Assembly (NCBI RefSeq): GCF_000002235.5
Contig: NW_022145605.1
Span: forward strand, 31,235,274-31,299,273
Direction: 5' to 3'
Source: Strongylocentrotus purpuratus
Lineage: Eukaryota; Echinodermata; Echinoidea; Camarodonta; Strongylocentrotidae
Length of the DNA: 64,000 nt
The notes beneath the pieces are model-generated. The model was not told the DNA's origin, ran no database searches, and saw only the letters and a program-made list of their open reading frames with translations. The translations under genes and the position numbers were made by a program. Of the stretch, positions 23,061 to 34,274 are shown piece by piece. Position 1 is the first letter of the stretch. The number at the start of each line of letters is the position of its first letter.

Positions 23061-26027
23061 TCATTTGAAAGAGAATTCCACAGTTTTGGACCTGTAAAAA
23101 ACAAATGTCTTTTGTGCAAAAGATGTTCTATTTAATGGTAAATGAAAAGAGCTCGCCTGGCGAGTGAGGTAACTATGAATCGAATCATTTCTTACGAACA
23201 TATCATTAAAAGGCAAAGGTAATTGTTTAGTGTTGAGCTTGTACATTAACTGTCCAAGCTGAAAAATATACAAGTCTTTAATTTTCAAAATGTTATTATT
23301 CAGAAAAAGATTATTCGTGTGTGCCCGGAAATCTGCATTATTAATAATACGAATCGCTCTTTTTTGTAATATAAAGAGTCTATTAATTTGGGAAGTTGCT
23401 GCACTGCCCCAGGCAATAAGTCCGTAATTCAAGTAAGGAAGAATAAGCGTAGAATACAAGGATAACATAATATAATGGGGTAGGAAGTGTCTTAATTTAC
23501 TAAGGATACCAGTGTTGCGAGCAATGATTTTGCAGATATTGTCAGTGTGCGCTTTCCAAGATAGTTTTTCATCAATAACTAGCCCCAAAAATTTAGTTGT
23601 TCGGGCCCTTTGAATGACAGTACCATCAAAAATTATACAATTAGGCAAAGTTGCAACCTTATTACTAAATAGCATGTAACTAGTTTTGTCTAAGTTAAGT
23701 GACAGTTTGTTTGCTTTTATCCAATTTGCCACATTTTTAAGTTCGTTATTTAGTATTTGCGTCAATTGCTCTGGATCGCGATGTGACAAAAAAATATTTG
23801 AGTCGTCAGCAAAAAGTATAAATTGAAGCAGACAAGATGACCTCTCGATGTCGTTTATATAAATAATAAACAAAAGTGGGCCAAGAATACTTCCTTGCGG
23901 AACTCCGCAAAGGACAGGTTTACTTTCAGAGAAATTACCATTCAGCGAAACAAACTGGGAGCGCCCTTTAAGATAATTCTTGAACCACGTCAACGGTTTT
24001 CCCCTAATTCCATAGTGAGAAAGTTTGTAAAGAAGTACATCATGATCAACAGTATCAAATGCTTTAGAAAAATCTATGAACAAACCAACCGTATTAGAAG
24101 ACTGATCAATAGCTTTGGCAACCGTTTGAACTAAAGAAAGTATGGCATGGGTAGTGCTACTCTTTTCTCGGAAGCCAAATTGAGTATCAGAGAGGATGTT
24201 GTGCTTTTTAAAGAAACTCATGGTCCGTATGTGGACCAACTTTTCAAGGATTTTAGACAAGGTTGTAAGCAATGAGATTGGTCTATAATTACTTGTTAAT
24301 GTACTGTCACCCTTTTTGAAAATTGGGATTATTTTCGAAATTTTCATTGATTCTGGAATATGTCCAGATAATAATGACAAATTAAATATATAAACGAGAG
24401 GATCAACAATATAATTCATAGTTTTCTGTAAAAGGTTGTTATCAATTTCATCAAATCCTGCACTCTTATTTATTTTTAGGCCAGATATAATCTTAATTAT
24501 CTCTTGTGGGTACGTAGGAGAGAAAAATATAGAACTTTCATTTCTCTCCCCCAAATAGTGGTGAAATGAACGGTACGTGGATGGTATGTGCCTAGCAAGA
24601 TTAAAACCAACTTGAGAAAAATAATTGTTGAAAATATCTGCCAACTGAACTTCATCTTCAACTATTGCATCATTATGTCTAAGCTTAGTAATCTTATAAT
24701 GCTTTGATCCATTGTTGATGGTAGAATTGATGATCTTCCATGTTCTTTTAAGATCATTTTTGCAACGATTGAATTGATCATGATAATAATCTTTTTTAGC
24801 AGTACGTATCACTCCTGTAAGTTTATTCTTATAATTAGTATACTGGATCCGTGTTTGATCAGTTAATTTAGATATATATTTATAGTATAATTTATTTTTT
24901 CGATTTATTGAACGTAGAATCGAATTCGTTATCCAAGGTAGTCTGGGTGACTTCTTATAATTTTTAGACTTGGGTTTAGAAAAAGGAATATTTCGATTTA
25001 CATGAGACATAAAAATTCCAATAAAGATTTCATACGACTGGTTAACATCATCTGTATTAAATACGTCATCCCAAGATTCTTCTTCTAGGCTTAGTTTCAA
25101 TCCACATAGGTTTTCGTCATTATATACACGTCTTTTAGGTGCATCACTAGGAGAGTTATTTGCCTGAAATCGTTCTGAATAATACATGAAAATCGGGAAA
25201 TGATCAGAAATATCTGACAGAACTATGCCAGCTTTAAATTCAGAGCGTACATTTGAAAAAAAGTTGTCAATAAGAGTTGCCGAAGTATTGGTTATTCTAG
25301 TGGGTCTAGAAATAAGTGGCAAGAAAGAGGCAGAGAGGAATGTCTCTAAAAAATCATGTGCATGAATATTAGCATCACTCGTTAAGAGATCATAGTTGAA
25401 ATCTCCCATTATGATACACTTTTTGTTTTGAACGGAGTGATAGTGTAATAAATTATTCAAAGTGTCCAGAAAATCAGCATGGTTGCTCTGAGGTGGCTTA
25501 TAAACAACTCCCAAGATAGTTTTTCTTCTATTGCGATCAGTAATTTCAATAAACAAAGTTTCTGCAATTTCATTCATCACTTTCATGTCTTCGATTACAA
25601 CATATTCAAATTGACTTGGCACAAAGAATGCAACACCACCACCTATTTTGTTTGTACGATTATTTGTAAGTATATCATATCCAGGGAGAGAAAACAGTGT
25701 ATTATTTTGATCTGAAAGCCACGTCTCAGTTACGCCTAATACTGTATTTTTGGGAACTCCTGTGTTATCTATAAACGAACGAAACTGTTCATAATTCTTG
25801 TTGAGACTTCTAACATTAAGATGTAATATAGACAAGCAAGAATCAGTTATACTTTTGAAAATATTTTTGGCCGAGGACTCAGTATAATAGTTTGAGGAAA
25901 TGAGACCCGAAGCATTATCATTTGGATCCAATCCACATTTCAATTCATCATTATTAGCACATAATATATCCTGTGTGACATTATCAGAATCACTGGAAAT
26001 GTTCGTCATCGTGTCAAAGTCAATCAT
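23061..26027 (-). CDS. LINE ORF2: endonuclease and reverse transcriptase
   Basis: The protein has 988 residues with no interruption. An apurinic-like endonuclease covers about residues 65-280, with LNVRS (N71), TETWL (E101), GDFNYDL (D209, N211) and SDHFPI (D275, H276) at the catalytic positions. The reverse transcriptase covers about 515-800: NYRPISLL, FIDFSKAFDTVDH (D652), GVPQGSILGPLLF and FADD (739-742), the catalytic aspartate pair. The C-terminal part resembles the thumb region usual in CR1 and Jockey-type elements. It nicks target DNA and copies the element RNA by target-primed reverse transcription. All catalytic residues I can check are present. Confidence 0.95.
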   Translation of the reverse strand: MIDFDTMTNISSDSDNVTQDILCANNDELKCGLDPNDNASGLISSNYYTESSAKNIFKSITDSCLSILHLNVRSLNKNYEQFRSFIDNTGVPKNTVLGVTETWLSDQNNTLFSLPGYDILTNNRTNKIGGGVAFFVPSQFEYVVIEDMKVMNEIAETLFIEITDRNRRKTILGVVYKPPQSNHADFLDTLNNLLHYHSVQNKKCIIMGDFNYDLLTSDANIHAHDFLETFLSASFLPLISRPTRITNTSATLIDNFFSNVRSEFKAGIVLSDISDHFPIFMYYSERFQANNSPSDAPKRRVYNDENLCGLKLSLEEESWDDVFNTDDVNQSYEIFIGIFMSHVNRNIPFSKPKSKNYKKSPRLPWITNSILRSINRKNKLYYKYISKLTDQTRIQYTNYKNKLTGVIRTAKKDYYHDQFNRCKNDLKRTWKIINSTINNGSKHYKITKLRHNDAIVEDEVQLADIFNNYFSQVGFNLARHIPSTYRSFHHYLGERNESSIFFSPTYPQEIIKIISGLKINKSAGFDEIDNNLLQKTMNYIVDPLVYIFNLSLLSGHIPESMKISKIIPIFKKGDSTLTSNYRPISLLTTLSKILEKLVHIRTMSFFKKHNILSDTQFGFREKSSTTHAILSLVQTVAKAIDQSSNTVGLFIDFSKAFDTVDHDVLLYKLSHYGIRGKPLTWFKNYLKGRSQFVSLNGNFSESKPVLCGVPQGSILGPLLFIIYINDIERSSCLLQFILFADDSNIFLSHRDPEQLTQILNNELKNVANWIKANKLSLNLDKTSYMLFSNKVATLPNCIIFDGTVIQRARTTKFLGLVIDEKLSWKAHTDNICKIIARNTGILSKLRHFLPHYIMLSLYSTLILPYLNYGLIAWGSAATSQINRLFILQKRAIRIINNADFRAHTNNLFLNNNILKIKDLYIFQLGQLMYKLNTKQLPLPFNDMFVRNDSIHSYLTRQASSFHLPLNRTSFAQKTFVFYRSKTVEFSFK

Positions 26028-26071
26028 TATTTACAGATAAAATTATGAATGTACAACAAGGCAGAAGCATA

Positions 26072-26845
26072 CTAGGCCCTACTTAATTTGTTGAGATCCT
26101 CTTCTCGATGGATGGCTATCGGTGGCATATTGGGGTTCTTCCTCACCAGGATGGTGCCATTTACAGTCCACAGGAATTTCCAGCCAGCCTTCTTCCTTTC
26201 CTCATTCACCTTCCTCAGTAGTGACCTCGTTGCCGGGGCAAGATTTTCGTTGATGAAAATCATCCTCTCATCTCTTGAGAAGCCCAGCTCCCGAGTAGTT
26301 GTCTCCCGCAGCTTCTTTCGACCAGCATACACTTCATCTCTCACCCTCCTGGTTGTAAATCGTACTATGATTGGTCTTGGACTCGAACCAGAAACACCTT
26401 CCCTCTTGCGGCCTAGACGATGGGATACATCAATGTCGGTGTAGTTCACCTCTGGTGCGACCACCTTCAAAACTTTCAATACCGACTCCCTCACATTTTC
26501 GCCTTCCTGTTCTGATACACCCGCCACTTCCAGATTAATTCTCCGATGATACTGATCAAGGTCATTCACTTGATTCTCTAGTGCTGACAACTTTTGCTTT
26601 AGATCCGCGTTTTCCTTTTTTACAGACTTGTTGTCGTCCTTCAGCGTCTTAATGTCGTTTGTCAGTTCGTCTACTCTCCCACTGAAGAACTCAACAGACC
26701 TAGTTAGCTCATCTTGGCCAGATTTGATCTCAGCCAGTTGCGAGGTTAGCGTTTCGTTTAACTTTCGTAGTTCTGACTTAATGTCGATATAATCGTCGTT
26801 AGTGATGGTTTGGGATTTCTTAGGAGGCATGATGATTGGGTGCAA
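26072..26845 (-). CDS. LINE ORF1: coiled-coil RNA-binding protein
   Basis: 257 residues. A coiled coil is evident at about residues 30-95 (heptad-rich, with KKENADLKQKLSALENQV). An RRM-like segment follows (NLEVAGVSEQEGENVRESVL, then VSHRLGRKR, RPIIVRF), and a basic C-terminal domain (RDEVYAGRKKL, FINENLAPATRSLL). This is the trimeric L1-type ORF1p layout (Transposase_22 family), an RNA chaperone that packages the element RNA. It starts as MHPIIMPPKKSQ; the second Met is also possible. Confidence 0.88.
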   Translation of the reverse strand: MHPIIMPPKKSQTITNDDYIDIKSELRKLNETLTSQLAEIKSGQDELTRSVEFFSGRVDELTNDIKTLKDDNKSVKKENADLKQKLSALENQVNDLDQYHRRINLEVAGVSEQEGENVRESVLKVLKVVAPEVNYTDIDVSHRLGRKREGVSGSSPRPIIVRFTTRRVRDEVYAGRKKLRETTTRELGFSRDERMIFINENLAPATRSLLRKVNEERKKAGWKFLWTVNGTILVRKNPNMPPIAIHREEDLNKLSRA

Positions 26846-26960
26846 ACAATCGAGAAATTGATGACGTAGGACTGACCCGACCTGATTAATAGCGGAGATG
26901 GATGGAGATGGATGCTTGGCGCGCCTTAGAGATGCCTTAGAGATGCGCCTTAGAGATGCC

Positions 26961-27400
26961 CTTCAGCGCAAAGTCCTTGCGTCCTCTTGGATGCGCCTTA
27001 TGTTGATGCGCGTGGTTTGATTTTCAAACAGATCAAAGTCTAACAAATTGACGAAATTTGTTGTTCTTACAGACAAAAATCGTCGCAGTTTCCCACATTC
27101 AAATGATATAATGTAGTTCACTAGAATTGTTGAACGAACCGCTTTTAGCTGATGTAAAATTCAATATAAATTTCCAAGTATATCCGGCTATATCCTCACA
27201 ATTATTTAGCGGTGAACGTCGGTCTGTTTCGAGAACGCTGACCATGTCGAGATTAAGTCATTGGCTACCGTTAATAACCAAGTCACTTCGTTTACGTGCA
27301 CTTGTCCAAAAGAAGACAGAGATGGCGTTTACCAGTATTTGCCATGCTACACTCCCTTTAACGCCGATGATTGTTGTTTCTGTGTTAGTTAGTTTTGGCT
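26961..27400. other. intergenic, nothing recognised
   Basis: Flank of the LINE. A 109-codon frame at 27127-27456 has no recognisable domain or splice context. Confidence 0.5.
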
Positions 27401-27404
27401 TTTG

Positions 27405-28850
27405 TTTGAGCGAACACACTATACCTTTTGGATCAAATGAGGGGATAGCTCTTTGAGATAACTATTAGCCCCTATAATATTTGTTTGTTTATTTTATTTT
27501 TTGCTTTTGTTGAGAGAAACGCACTTTATCTCAGAAACATCAACATTTTGGATCGAATTTAGGGATAGCTCTGTCAGATAGGTATTAGCGGCGATGAATT
27601 TGTTTGGAGGAATGGAAAATAAAATACATAATTTTGTTTGTGAAAATGCATGTTACGCTAATAACATGCTAAAAGTGGGTAGGAAATTATGAGATTTGGA
27701 ATACCTATCAGCGCAAATGATTTTAAGAGGGATGGGGTTGTATTATTATAATTGTTTGGGGAAAACAGACTTTACCTTTAAAAGAAGCATGTTGAATGGA
27801 TCAAAATAATTGGATAGAATTAAGAGGATAGGTATTAATAGCATCGACAATTTGTGTAATTGAAATGCATGGTACCATAGAAACAAGCTGATTAAATTGA
27901 TAGGTAATATATAGACAATTAGCCTGATTGGTATCGATACTTTTCACATTACCTTCGTTGATTAAACAAAACCAATAACGCGTCACACGTTAATGCCCTC
28001 GACGGTTCTGTACAATAATGAATGGCATTGTTTTCTCCCGAAGGTTGGTACTTTCAAAGGTTCGTTTATTTGAATTTTCTAAAGGAAGAAGGGTTCATTG
28101 CTCAAGGTTTGCAATTGTGATAATTAAATATTTTCTCTTCTTTTCGGAAGAGAGAACCCTATTTCATCTTTCGACTTATCATTAAGTTATTAGAAAAAAA
28201 CGAACGGCGGAATTATGAACTGATGGGTTAAAGAATCTCTCTGATCAATAAAAATGGGGAATTATGAACCTTGGGAATTATGTATCATCGAAATAATTAA
28301 ATTTTTAGAACTACAAACCTACGAAAACAATTGAAATAAGCTCGGTTTAGTAGGTGAATTGTCAGACAAGGTTACATTCACCCCTACCAAATTAATGAGC
28401 AATTTTAAGCATCATTCTGGTCACCATTATGTCCTGACTGAAACTTTCTTCAAAAATAAACAAACAAATTATTATAATGCTCACAAGAAAACTATAATGA
28501 AGTTAAATTTGTAATTCTACACATGAATTTTGATTTTGAGATATTTATAAATTATGAAATCGGGGTATCTATCAGCGCCGTTGATTTTTAAAGATGTGGG
28601 TTGTACTTTTTTTGTTTGGGGAAAATACACATGTTGAGTGGATCTAAATTATGGATAGCATTAACGTATAGATACTGATAACGTCAATCTTTGTTTGTTG
28701 TCGTTGAAATGCACGTTACGAAAGAAATAAGCTGGTATTAAGAGGTATGATAGATTTTAAAATCTAAAAAGACCGTTATGCACTGTCAGACAATTTTATA
28801 TCGAGCTTCATCACATTATCTTCATGAATATTTCCGGCATGAAAAAGGTC
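27405..28850. repeat. degenerate direct repeats, irregular spacing
   Basis: At about 27415, 27525, 27770 and 28625 the same word order recurs: CACTTTA-like, TGGATCAAA, GGATAG, AGATAGGTATTAGC, TTTGTTTG and TGAAATGCATGTTAC. The blocks at 27690-27960 and 28550-28820 match over about 270 bp. This is an old, heavily diverged direct repeat cluster with no coding capacity seen. Confidence 0.6.
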
Positions 28851-28973
28851 TGAATATGTTATGAATACATTTTTAATTGAATTATAATAATGCGGCAAGC
28901 TTTGAGGCTCTAGATTTGGAAGGAAACATACATGTAGGTGGCATCGATTTCTCCCGAACGTTGGTACTGGTTC

Positions 28974-29508
28974 TTTAAAAGGTACTATGTCCTATTTGCA
29001 GCAAAAATAAAATTCTGTAGAACTTTGCAGAAATCATTAACATGTCACATAAGTCCTATCTGTGAAATTTAAATGTTAGGAGTGTCCTAATATTCAAATC
29101 ATGTAAGGAAACCTGCTTACCCTCTAGACTTTACTGTCAGACACTATTGAGGGACTGACTGACTTTCTTTTGTTTGTTAATATAATAACATACTTAAAAT
29201 GAGCTGTGAAGGGTACATGAGCATTTGTCTACATCAATAATCCAATTCTTGTAATGGCCAAAATGAAACTGATTGAATCTTTGCGCAGCACAAAACGTAC
29301 GACCATTCGGTACAAAGGTCTGAAAATCAGACTATTACTTTAGTGATTGTAATCACTATGTCGATCCGACAACTAATGGTCGTTTTTTGTCCACCTAAAG
29401 ACATTTTCAAGCCCTTTCATTTCTATCTAAATCAGTATTATTTTTCAAATGCCATTGAATTTAACCTTTTCATTTTTGGCCTGCAAATGGGACAGAGTAC
29501 CTTTTAAA
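28974..29508. mobile_element. MITE with TTAA target duplication
   Basis: The ends are inverted repeats starting AAGGTACTNTGTCCYATTTG, directly flanked by TTAA on both sides. TTAA duplications are known for piggyBac and Kolobok type transposons. The 535-bp interior has no coding sequence, so it is a non-autonomous copy. Confidence 0.75.
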
Positions 29509-31232
29509 CAAATTATTCGAAAACCAGTTAGTTCATAATACTGATAATGTTATAACGGTTTGAATGTGAGCATTAATTATTTCCCAAGTTTAAAAAGTTT
29601 ACCTTTGAGTGCATTTTAGCGCTCACCACGCGAATTCACCTACCCGGAAACAAAAAAGGGAAGGGGCGGGGGTCTGCATTGGTACGTAATTCTGTTGCAC
29701 ATAATAGTTAGTGGGTATAAATGGGTGTGGGAGTGATGCTTTAGCAGTGGTTATTTTACCTGGCTGCTAAGAAATCATAAAGGCTTGTTAGTAATGCTAT
29801 GTTCCCACTATCACGATTGGCGCCACGTTTGAAATCGTGGTCTTAATTGTGGAGTAATCGTGGTTATCCTATCAGATAGTATCAGATCTTGAGGTCCATC
29901 TCTTGGTCTTGCGCGAAGTTTCTGATTTGGCTATTCTTTTGTGACGGTACGCTAATAATACAAACTCCTAAGGAATCGTTTGGTGCACTGGTATGACGCC
30001 TCGTCTAACGACGGCTGCACATTAGGCGTCAAGTCACAACGCAGCTCACAAGGCCTAATTTCGTAACGTATGAATGCGTCAGCGACTGGCGCTTTCATTT
30101 GACGCAGCATGTGGAAGCATTGGGTTGAACTGCTGGCATGCAGGAGTATTTCCTTCACAGGCTTGATCAGAACAGATCACGCGTAGCAGCCGAAAAGAGG
30201 CCCAGTGTACAGCGAGAATCACGGTACTTCGCTATGACTCATCACCTTCCATTCTGTCTCTCTCTGTCTCTCTCTCTCTCTGTCTCTCTCTCGATATCTC
30301 GTTCCCCCCCCCCTCTCTCTCTCTCGCTCCACTGTACCACTGTTCTCAGTTGTTTCTCTTAACTCCTTTCTCTTTCTCTCTCTCTCTCTCTCGATCGATA
30401 TCTCGTTCCCCCCTCTCTCTCTCTCTCTCGCTCTACTGTACCATTGTTCAGTTGTTTCTTTTAACTCCTTTTCTCTTTCTCTCTCTTTCTCTTTCAACTA
30501 GTATCTTCTTCTTTTGTTGCACCCTTCCCCTTTCTTTCTTTCTTTCTTTCTTTCTTTCGCTCTTTATCCTCCATGCATGATATTGTCTCGTTCTCCACAT
30601 TTTTTTTTTATCTCTCTCATCTAAAACTTATATTGATGTTCTTGTTGTATGCTTTCACACGCTATGATTCATTTCATGTTAAATCTACTATTTGAAGTAG
30701 GATGTATACAAACAACACTTCTCCACATTTGAAACAGTCGAATAGATACAGAAGAAAGTTAATGATCTTTGGTTGAAGTGTATAGTTTATTTCAGCAGAA
30801 ACCGGACATAGTCATAGAATATGAAAACATGATTTCTTTGAAGTTAAAAATACATTTTACACTATAAATCAGTCGATTTGGAAATATAACCCTGATAGAC
30901 AAAATATAGAAGACTTTGTACAAATACATGATTAAAATAAGTATCATTTTGACAATATTTTTGTCAGATAAATATTTGGTAAATAAATAAAAACACCAAA
31001 TCGATAGTAATTAAACTTTAACAAATACACGATGCAGCTACGGACAGTATCTCTCTGATTCAATATCTATTTAAGAAAAGAGTAAATAAATGAACAAATA
31101 TTTAAGTTCATATTACGATATGAACGTTTATAGTTTCAGTATACAAATTATTCATGTATTCAAGTATCAGCAAATCTTGATTGGTTATTGTTCGAATCGA
31201 AGCATTTCAAAGTTAAAAACTATGATATGTGA
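29509..31232. other. intergenic with CT microsatellites
   Basis: CT-rich microsatellite blocks occupy about 30255-30580, including a TTTC run. Two similar blocks (30270-30360 and 30375-30460) look like a local duplication, as both carry TCGATATCTCGTTCCCCC and CTGTACCA. No gene is recognised. Minus-strand frames near 29952-30497 lack support. Confidence 0.65.
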
Positions 31233-31238
31233 TTTATT
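31233..31238 (-). promoter_or_regulatory. possible poly-A signal of gene A
   Basis: AATAAA on the minus strand, about 205 bp past the stop codon of gene A. This is position-based only. Confidence 0.35.
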
Positions 31239-31442
31239 TCAGGTTTATATTTCATTTTCTAAGGCTAGTTAATGAATAAATACATAAAATTACTCTGAAA
31301 TATCGTAATTTATGAGGAATTCTGAAGTTCAACTATTGAGATTACGTGGCGATGATAACTAGCAGGTAACAGAAGAATGTTCTCTGATCTCCTTCCAAGG
31401 CAATAAAGTAACGACCTTTGACACGCCATGCCGATGAACTTC

Positions 31443-34174
31443 TTAGTCTGTTTCACTAGACTCAACAGATGATTCAGCAGAGGCAGAGACGGAGGAAGAA
31501 CGTCTAAAACGAGCTGTATAGGATGAGAAAACACATCAATTATTTACCCTAAAGATGTTCAACAGCTCATCTGCAACCCATAAATTACTACTATAACATC
31601 TGTTATCATTATTATAATTAAGTGTTTGGCGTCACCTGTGCCTGGGAGGCGAAAAGCGAACTAAATCACTGTAACCCTCGGGTCTCTCCTCCCGGTATAG
31701 CTAATCGGAGGTGTGCAGGTGGACCACTACACCAGGGTTTTTTCCCTATTCTTATGCGAATAATGCAAGGTGTTAACGTGTTAAAGGATCAAATATTATC
31801 GTCTATGTACCCATGAGGCAAAATATCTACGACAAATGCTCCGGCTATAATTGCTCCTACGATGATTTTCCACACGAGACGAATTCCATCCTGAAAAAAT
31901 ACCCCTTACCCTTACTCTACACCGGACCTAAAATTTAATTACAACCCTAATCCTAGCCCTGTATGTCTTCAATGAAATAATCCCCAAAACAATAAATGTC
32001 GCTGTAGCACATTTCGGATCAATCTGAGAAAAAAAATTACCGAAGGAACTTTATTTGCTGAACACGAAATGGCCCTGAGCGCTTTTTTTCTAATGTTTTC
32101 ATGAATGCATTATATTTATTTCATACAGAATTCGTGATAATAAAGGTATTCACAAGCAAAATGTTGACCTGAATTTTCTCAAAATAATTATTTATTAAAA
32201 AAAATAAAATTGCATTAAAAAAAAACAATCTGACTCTAGTCTTAAGAGGAGGAAGGGAGAGGGGTATTTTCTTTCTCAATGGATGCTATTGATTTCTCTT
32301 AGTATAAAACTTGATATTAAGAAGGTTCTTCTGAAGTTAAAAATGAATTTCATTACAGAGAAACTTGGACTGTCTAGCTTCAGAAAATAGACCCCTTCCA
32401 AAAAGCAAGAATATTGTGACTTCGGTGATGTTCCTTACCTGAAGCGGGACACGAGACAACTCGGATGCAAACGCTCTCCAAGATCTCACAAGCATCGGCA
32501 AAGTCCGTTTCACCTTCCTCTTCCAAACACACCTGATTATTATCGGCGGAATTCAGCAAAGCCTGCTCATCAGCAGTCACTAGCCCGGGAAGTCTTTCTT
32601 CACAGTCGTTCATCACTGTTCTGTATCTATCGCAGAGAGCTTGAAACTCCGAAGTGCGGTCGGTGGTTTGGGCTGTTAATATTGGAAAAGTATTTTAGAA
32701 AAAGCAATGAGGTTTTAAAGAGTAACAAGGTTTTTAAGAGAATCTGTACTTCAATATTACTTCATTTGATTTAACAAAATTAATCAAAGCTTTGCGTAAA
32801 ACGACGGGATATTCAATCTGAAATATATACATGGAAAGTCACAAGTATATGGTAAGTTCTGTTAATATAGTCCCTCTATTCATGATGATTTTCGAATCGT
32901 CTATCGAATGAAATGTAGACAAACGATATAATTAACATTAGTTAAAAGTGTCAAGTTAACGCTTGTGAATTCATGTTATATTCATGTGAATTCATAACAT
33001 TGAGAAAGCACCCCCTAAAGAATAAAATAAATAAGCTTATTTTGATTACAGGTTTTTAGGAACGTTAGTGAACGATATCTACTCCAATGACCTTGTAAAA
33101 ATATAAAGTATGCATGTATATATTTTTTTATAATTCTTAATTCACTCTTAAACATTCATTTATTTGTTATTGTTTATTTATTTATTTAGTAAGTATCTTA
33201 AAAGAGTACCCCGGCAGCCATTAACATAAGGTTGCCCTTGGGGCTCTATATAAATTAAACGAGACAAAATACATACATAAACATATTATTTTTTTTCATG
33301 GTGAAATGATAATCAAGAATAAATATTTCCTTCATTCCATCCTCATTATTGATATGTATTATTTCTATCTAGAATACATACCATAGTTATTTTCATCGCA
33401 TGACGTCTATACCCGAAAAGACTAAAGTGACTTTAATTTGCATCTCTGTTCCAGACTTTTAAAAAAGAGGAAATTATGAAGATGTATTCTTACCTTTGAT
33501 TTCCAGTGTAACAAATGCAAAGAAGCACAAGCAAAGGGACAGAGTTTTTACCTAAATAAAAAAGAAACCAAATAATAAGCATCAACATAATGTGCCTGCA
33601 ACATGTTCATTGAGTATTCCAAGTCGCATCAACAACAAAATAGAAACGACAAATATTAATGAAGTTCACAGAGTATATATTGCTTACAATAAGATTTTAC
33701 TTGTACAAAGAGGGAAAACATCTGAACCTGCTATACAATTTTCCAATAATATAACAAATTAGTTTACAAGAGCAGTGATGCAAATTCATGAGAGCCCTGC
33801 AATTACATTTCCCAAGCAATTGCCAGATACTAATTTACACCTGGGTGGAGGGTGGCAAATGTAGTTTAATATCTTGGTAAAGAACGTTAATTCTGACTGG
33901 TATTCGTACCATAAACTCTAGGATTCAGGGTTAAATAAACGACTCACTATGTCGTGTCACCGTTGTCGAATACATAAACAAAAGCAAATCCAGCAGATAG
34001 GCATGCAAATAAAAAAAAGTAGTAATTAACAATTTGCAATAAAATCTCAAATCTCCAAAACACAAGCATAAGTTAGATGCATTGGTTTGAGAATGTTTGT
34101 CACAATCTTTACATAAGAAATGACATGTTTGACATGTGTAAACGAAAGAAAGTTATACTTACTACTGAAGCCAT
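31443..34174 (-). CDS. secreted six-cysteine protein, gene A
   Basis: Four coding exons in order: 34163-34174, 33494-33551, 32439-32672 and 31443-31513, giving 124 residues and a TAA stop. All splice sites are GT-AG, with phases 0, 1 and 1. Exons 1-2 give a signal peptide (MASVVKTLSLCLCFFAF, then VTLEIKA), with predicted cleavage at the exon 2/3 junction. The mature part has six cysteines spaced C-x9-C-x24-C-x12-C-x6-C-x5-C and is acidic. Exon 4 encodes ARFRR, a furin-type R-x-R-R site, then a Ser/Glu tail ending ESSETD. I do not recognise the family. Compared with B and C the exons are nearly identical while introns and flanks are more diverged, so the protein is constrained or gene-converted. 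Gene A is head-to-head with gene B. Confidence 0.85.
33830..33970 (-). repeat. SINE-like copy in intron 1 of gene A
   Basis: This is a diverged counterpart of the tRNA-related segment in intron 1 of B, C and D (CACCCAGG end, CCTGAATCCTAGAGTTTATGG in place of the B-box region). Its presence in all four copies places its insertion before the gene duplications. Confidence 0.55.
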
Positions 34175-34261
34175 TTTAGAAAGTTCGTTGAGTCGAATGC
34201 TTTGAGTAAAGTGAAGTATCGAAGAATGATGAGTGAATGATGAAACAAATCATTTAGCCTC

Positions 34262-34269
34262 CTTTTATA
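34262..34269 (-). promoter_or_regulatory. TATA box of gene A
   Basis: TATAAAAG on the minus strand, starting 95 bp before the ATG, the same distance as in genes B, C and D. Downstream sequence up to the ATG (TTTGTTTCATCATTCACTC and more) is shared with the other copies. Confidence 0.8.
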
Positions 34270-34274
34270 GGATA

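Larger units (their letters stand above)
22577..26960 (-). mobile_element. CR1-group LINE with intact ORF1 and ORF2
   Basis: A full-coding non-LTR retrotransposon on the minus strand. ORF1 (26072-26845) precedes ORF2 (23061-26027) with 44 nt between them, then a 3' untranslated region down to a tail of TTGAA-type short repeats at about 22577-22610. CR1 and L2 group elements commonly end in such repeats. Neither ORF is interrupted, which suggests recent insertion. The 5' end is not defined; short tandem GCCTTAGAGATG words at about 26918-26960 may be part of the 5' untranslated region. It lies directly beside the inverted-repeat end at 22577. Confidence 0.85.

Noticed and set aside
29952-30158. 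68-codon minus-strand frame in moderately GC-rich DNA
   Set aside because: No domain, no splice context and no repeat copy in the window to support coding.
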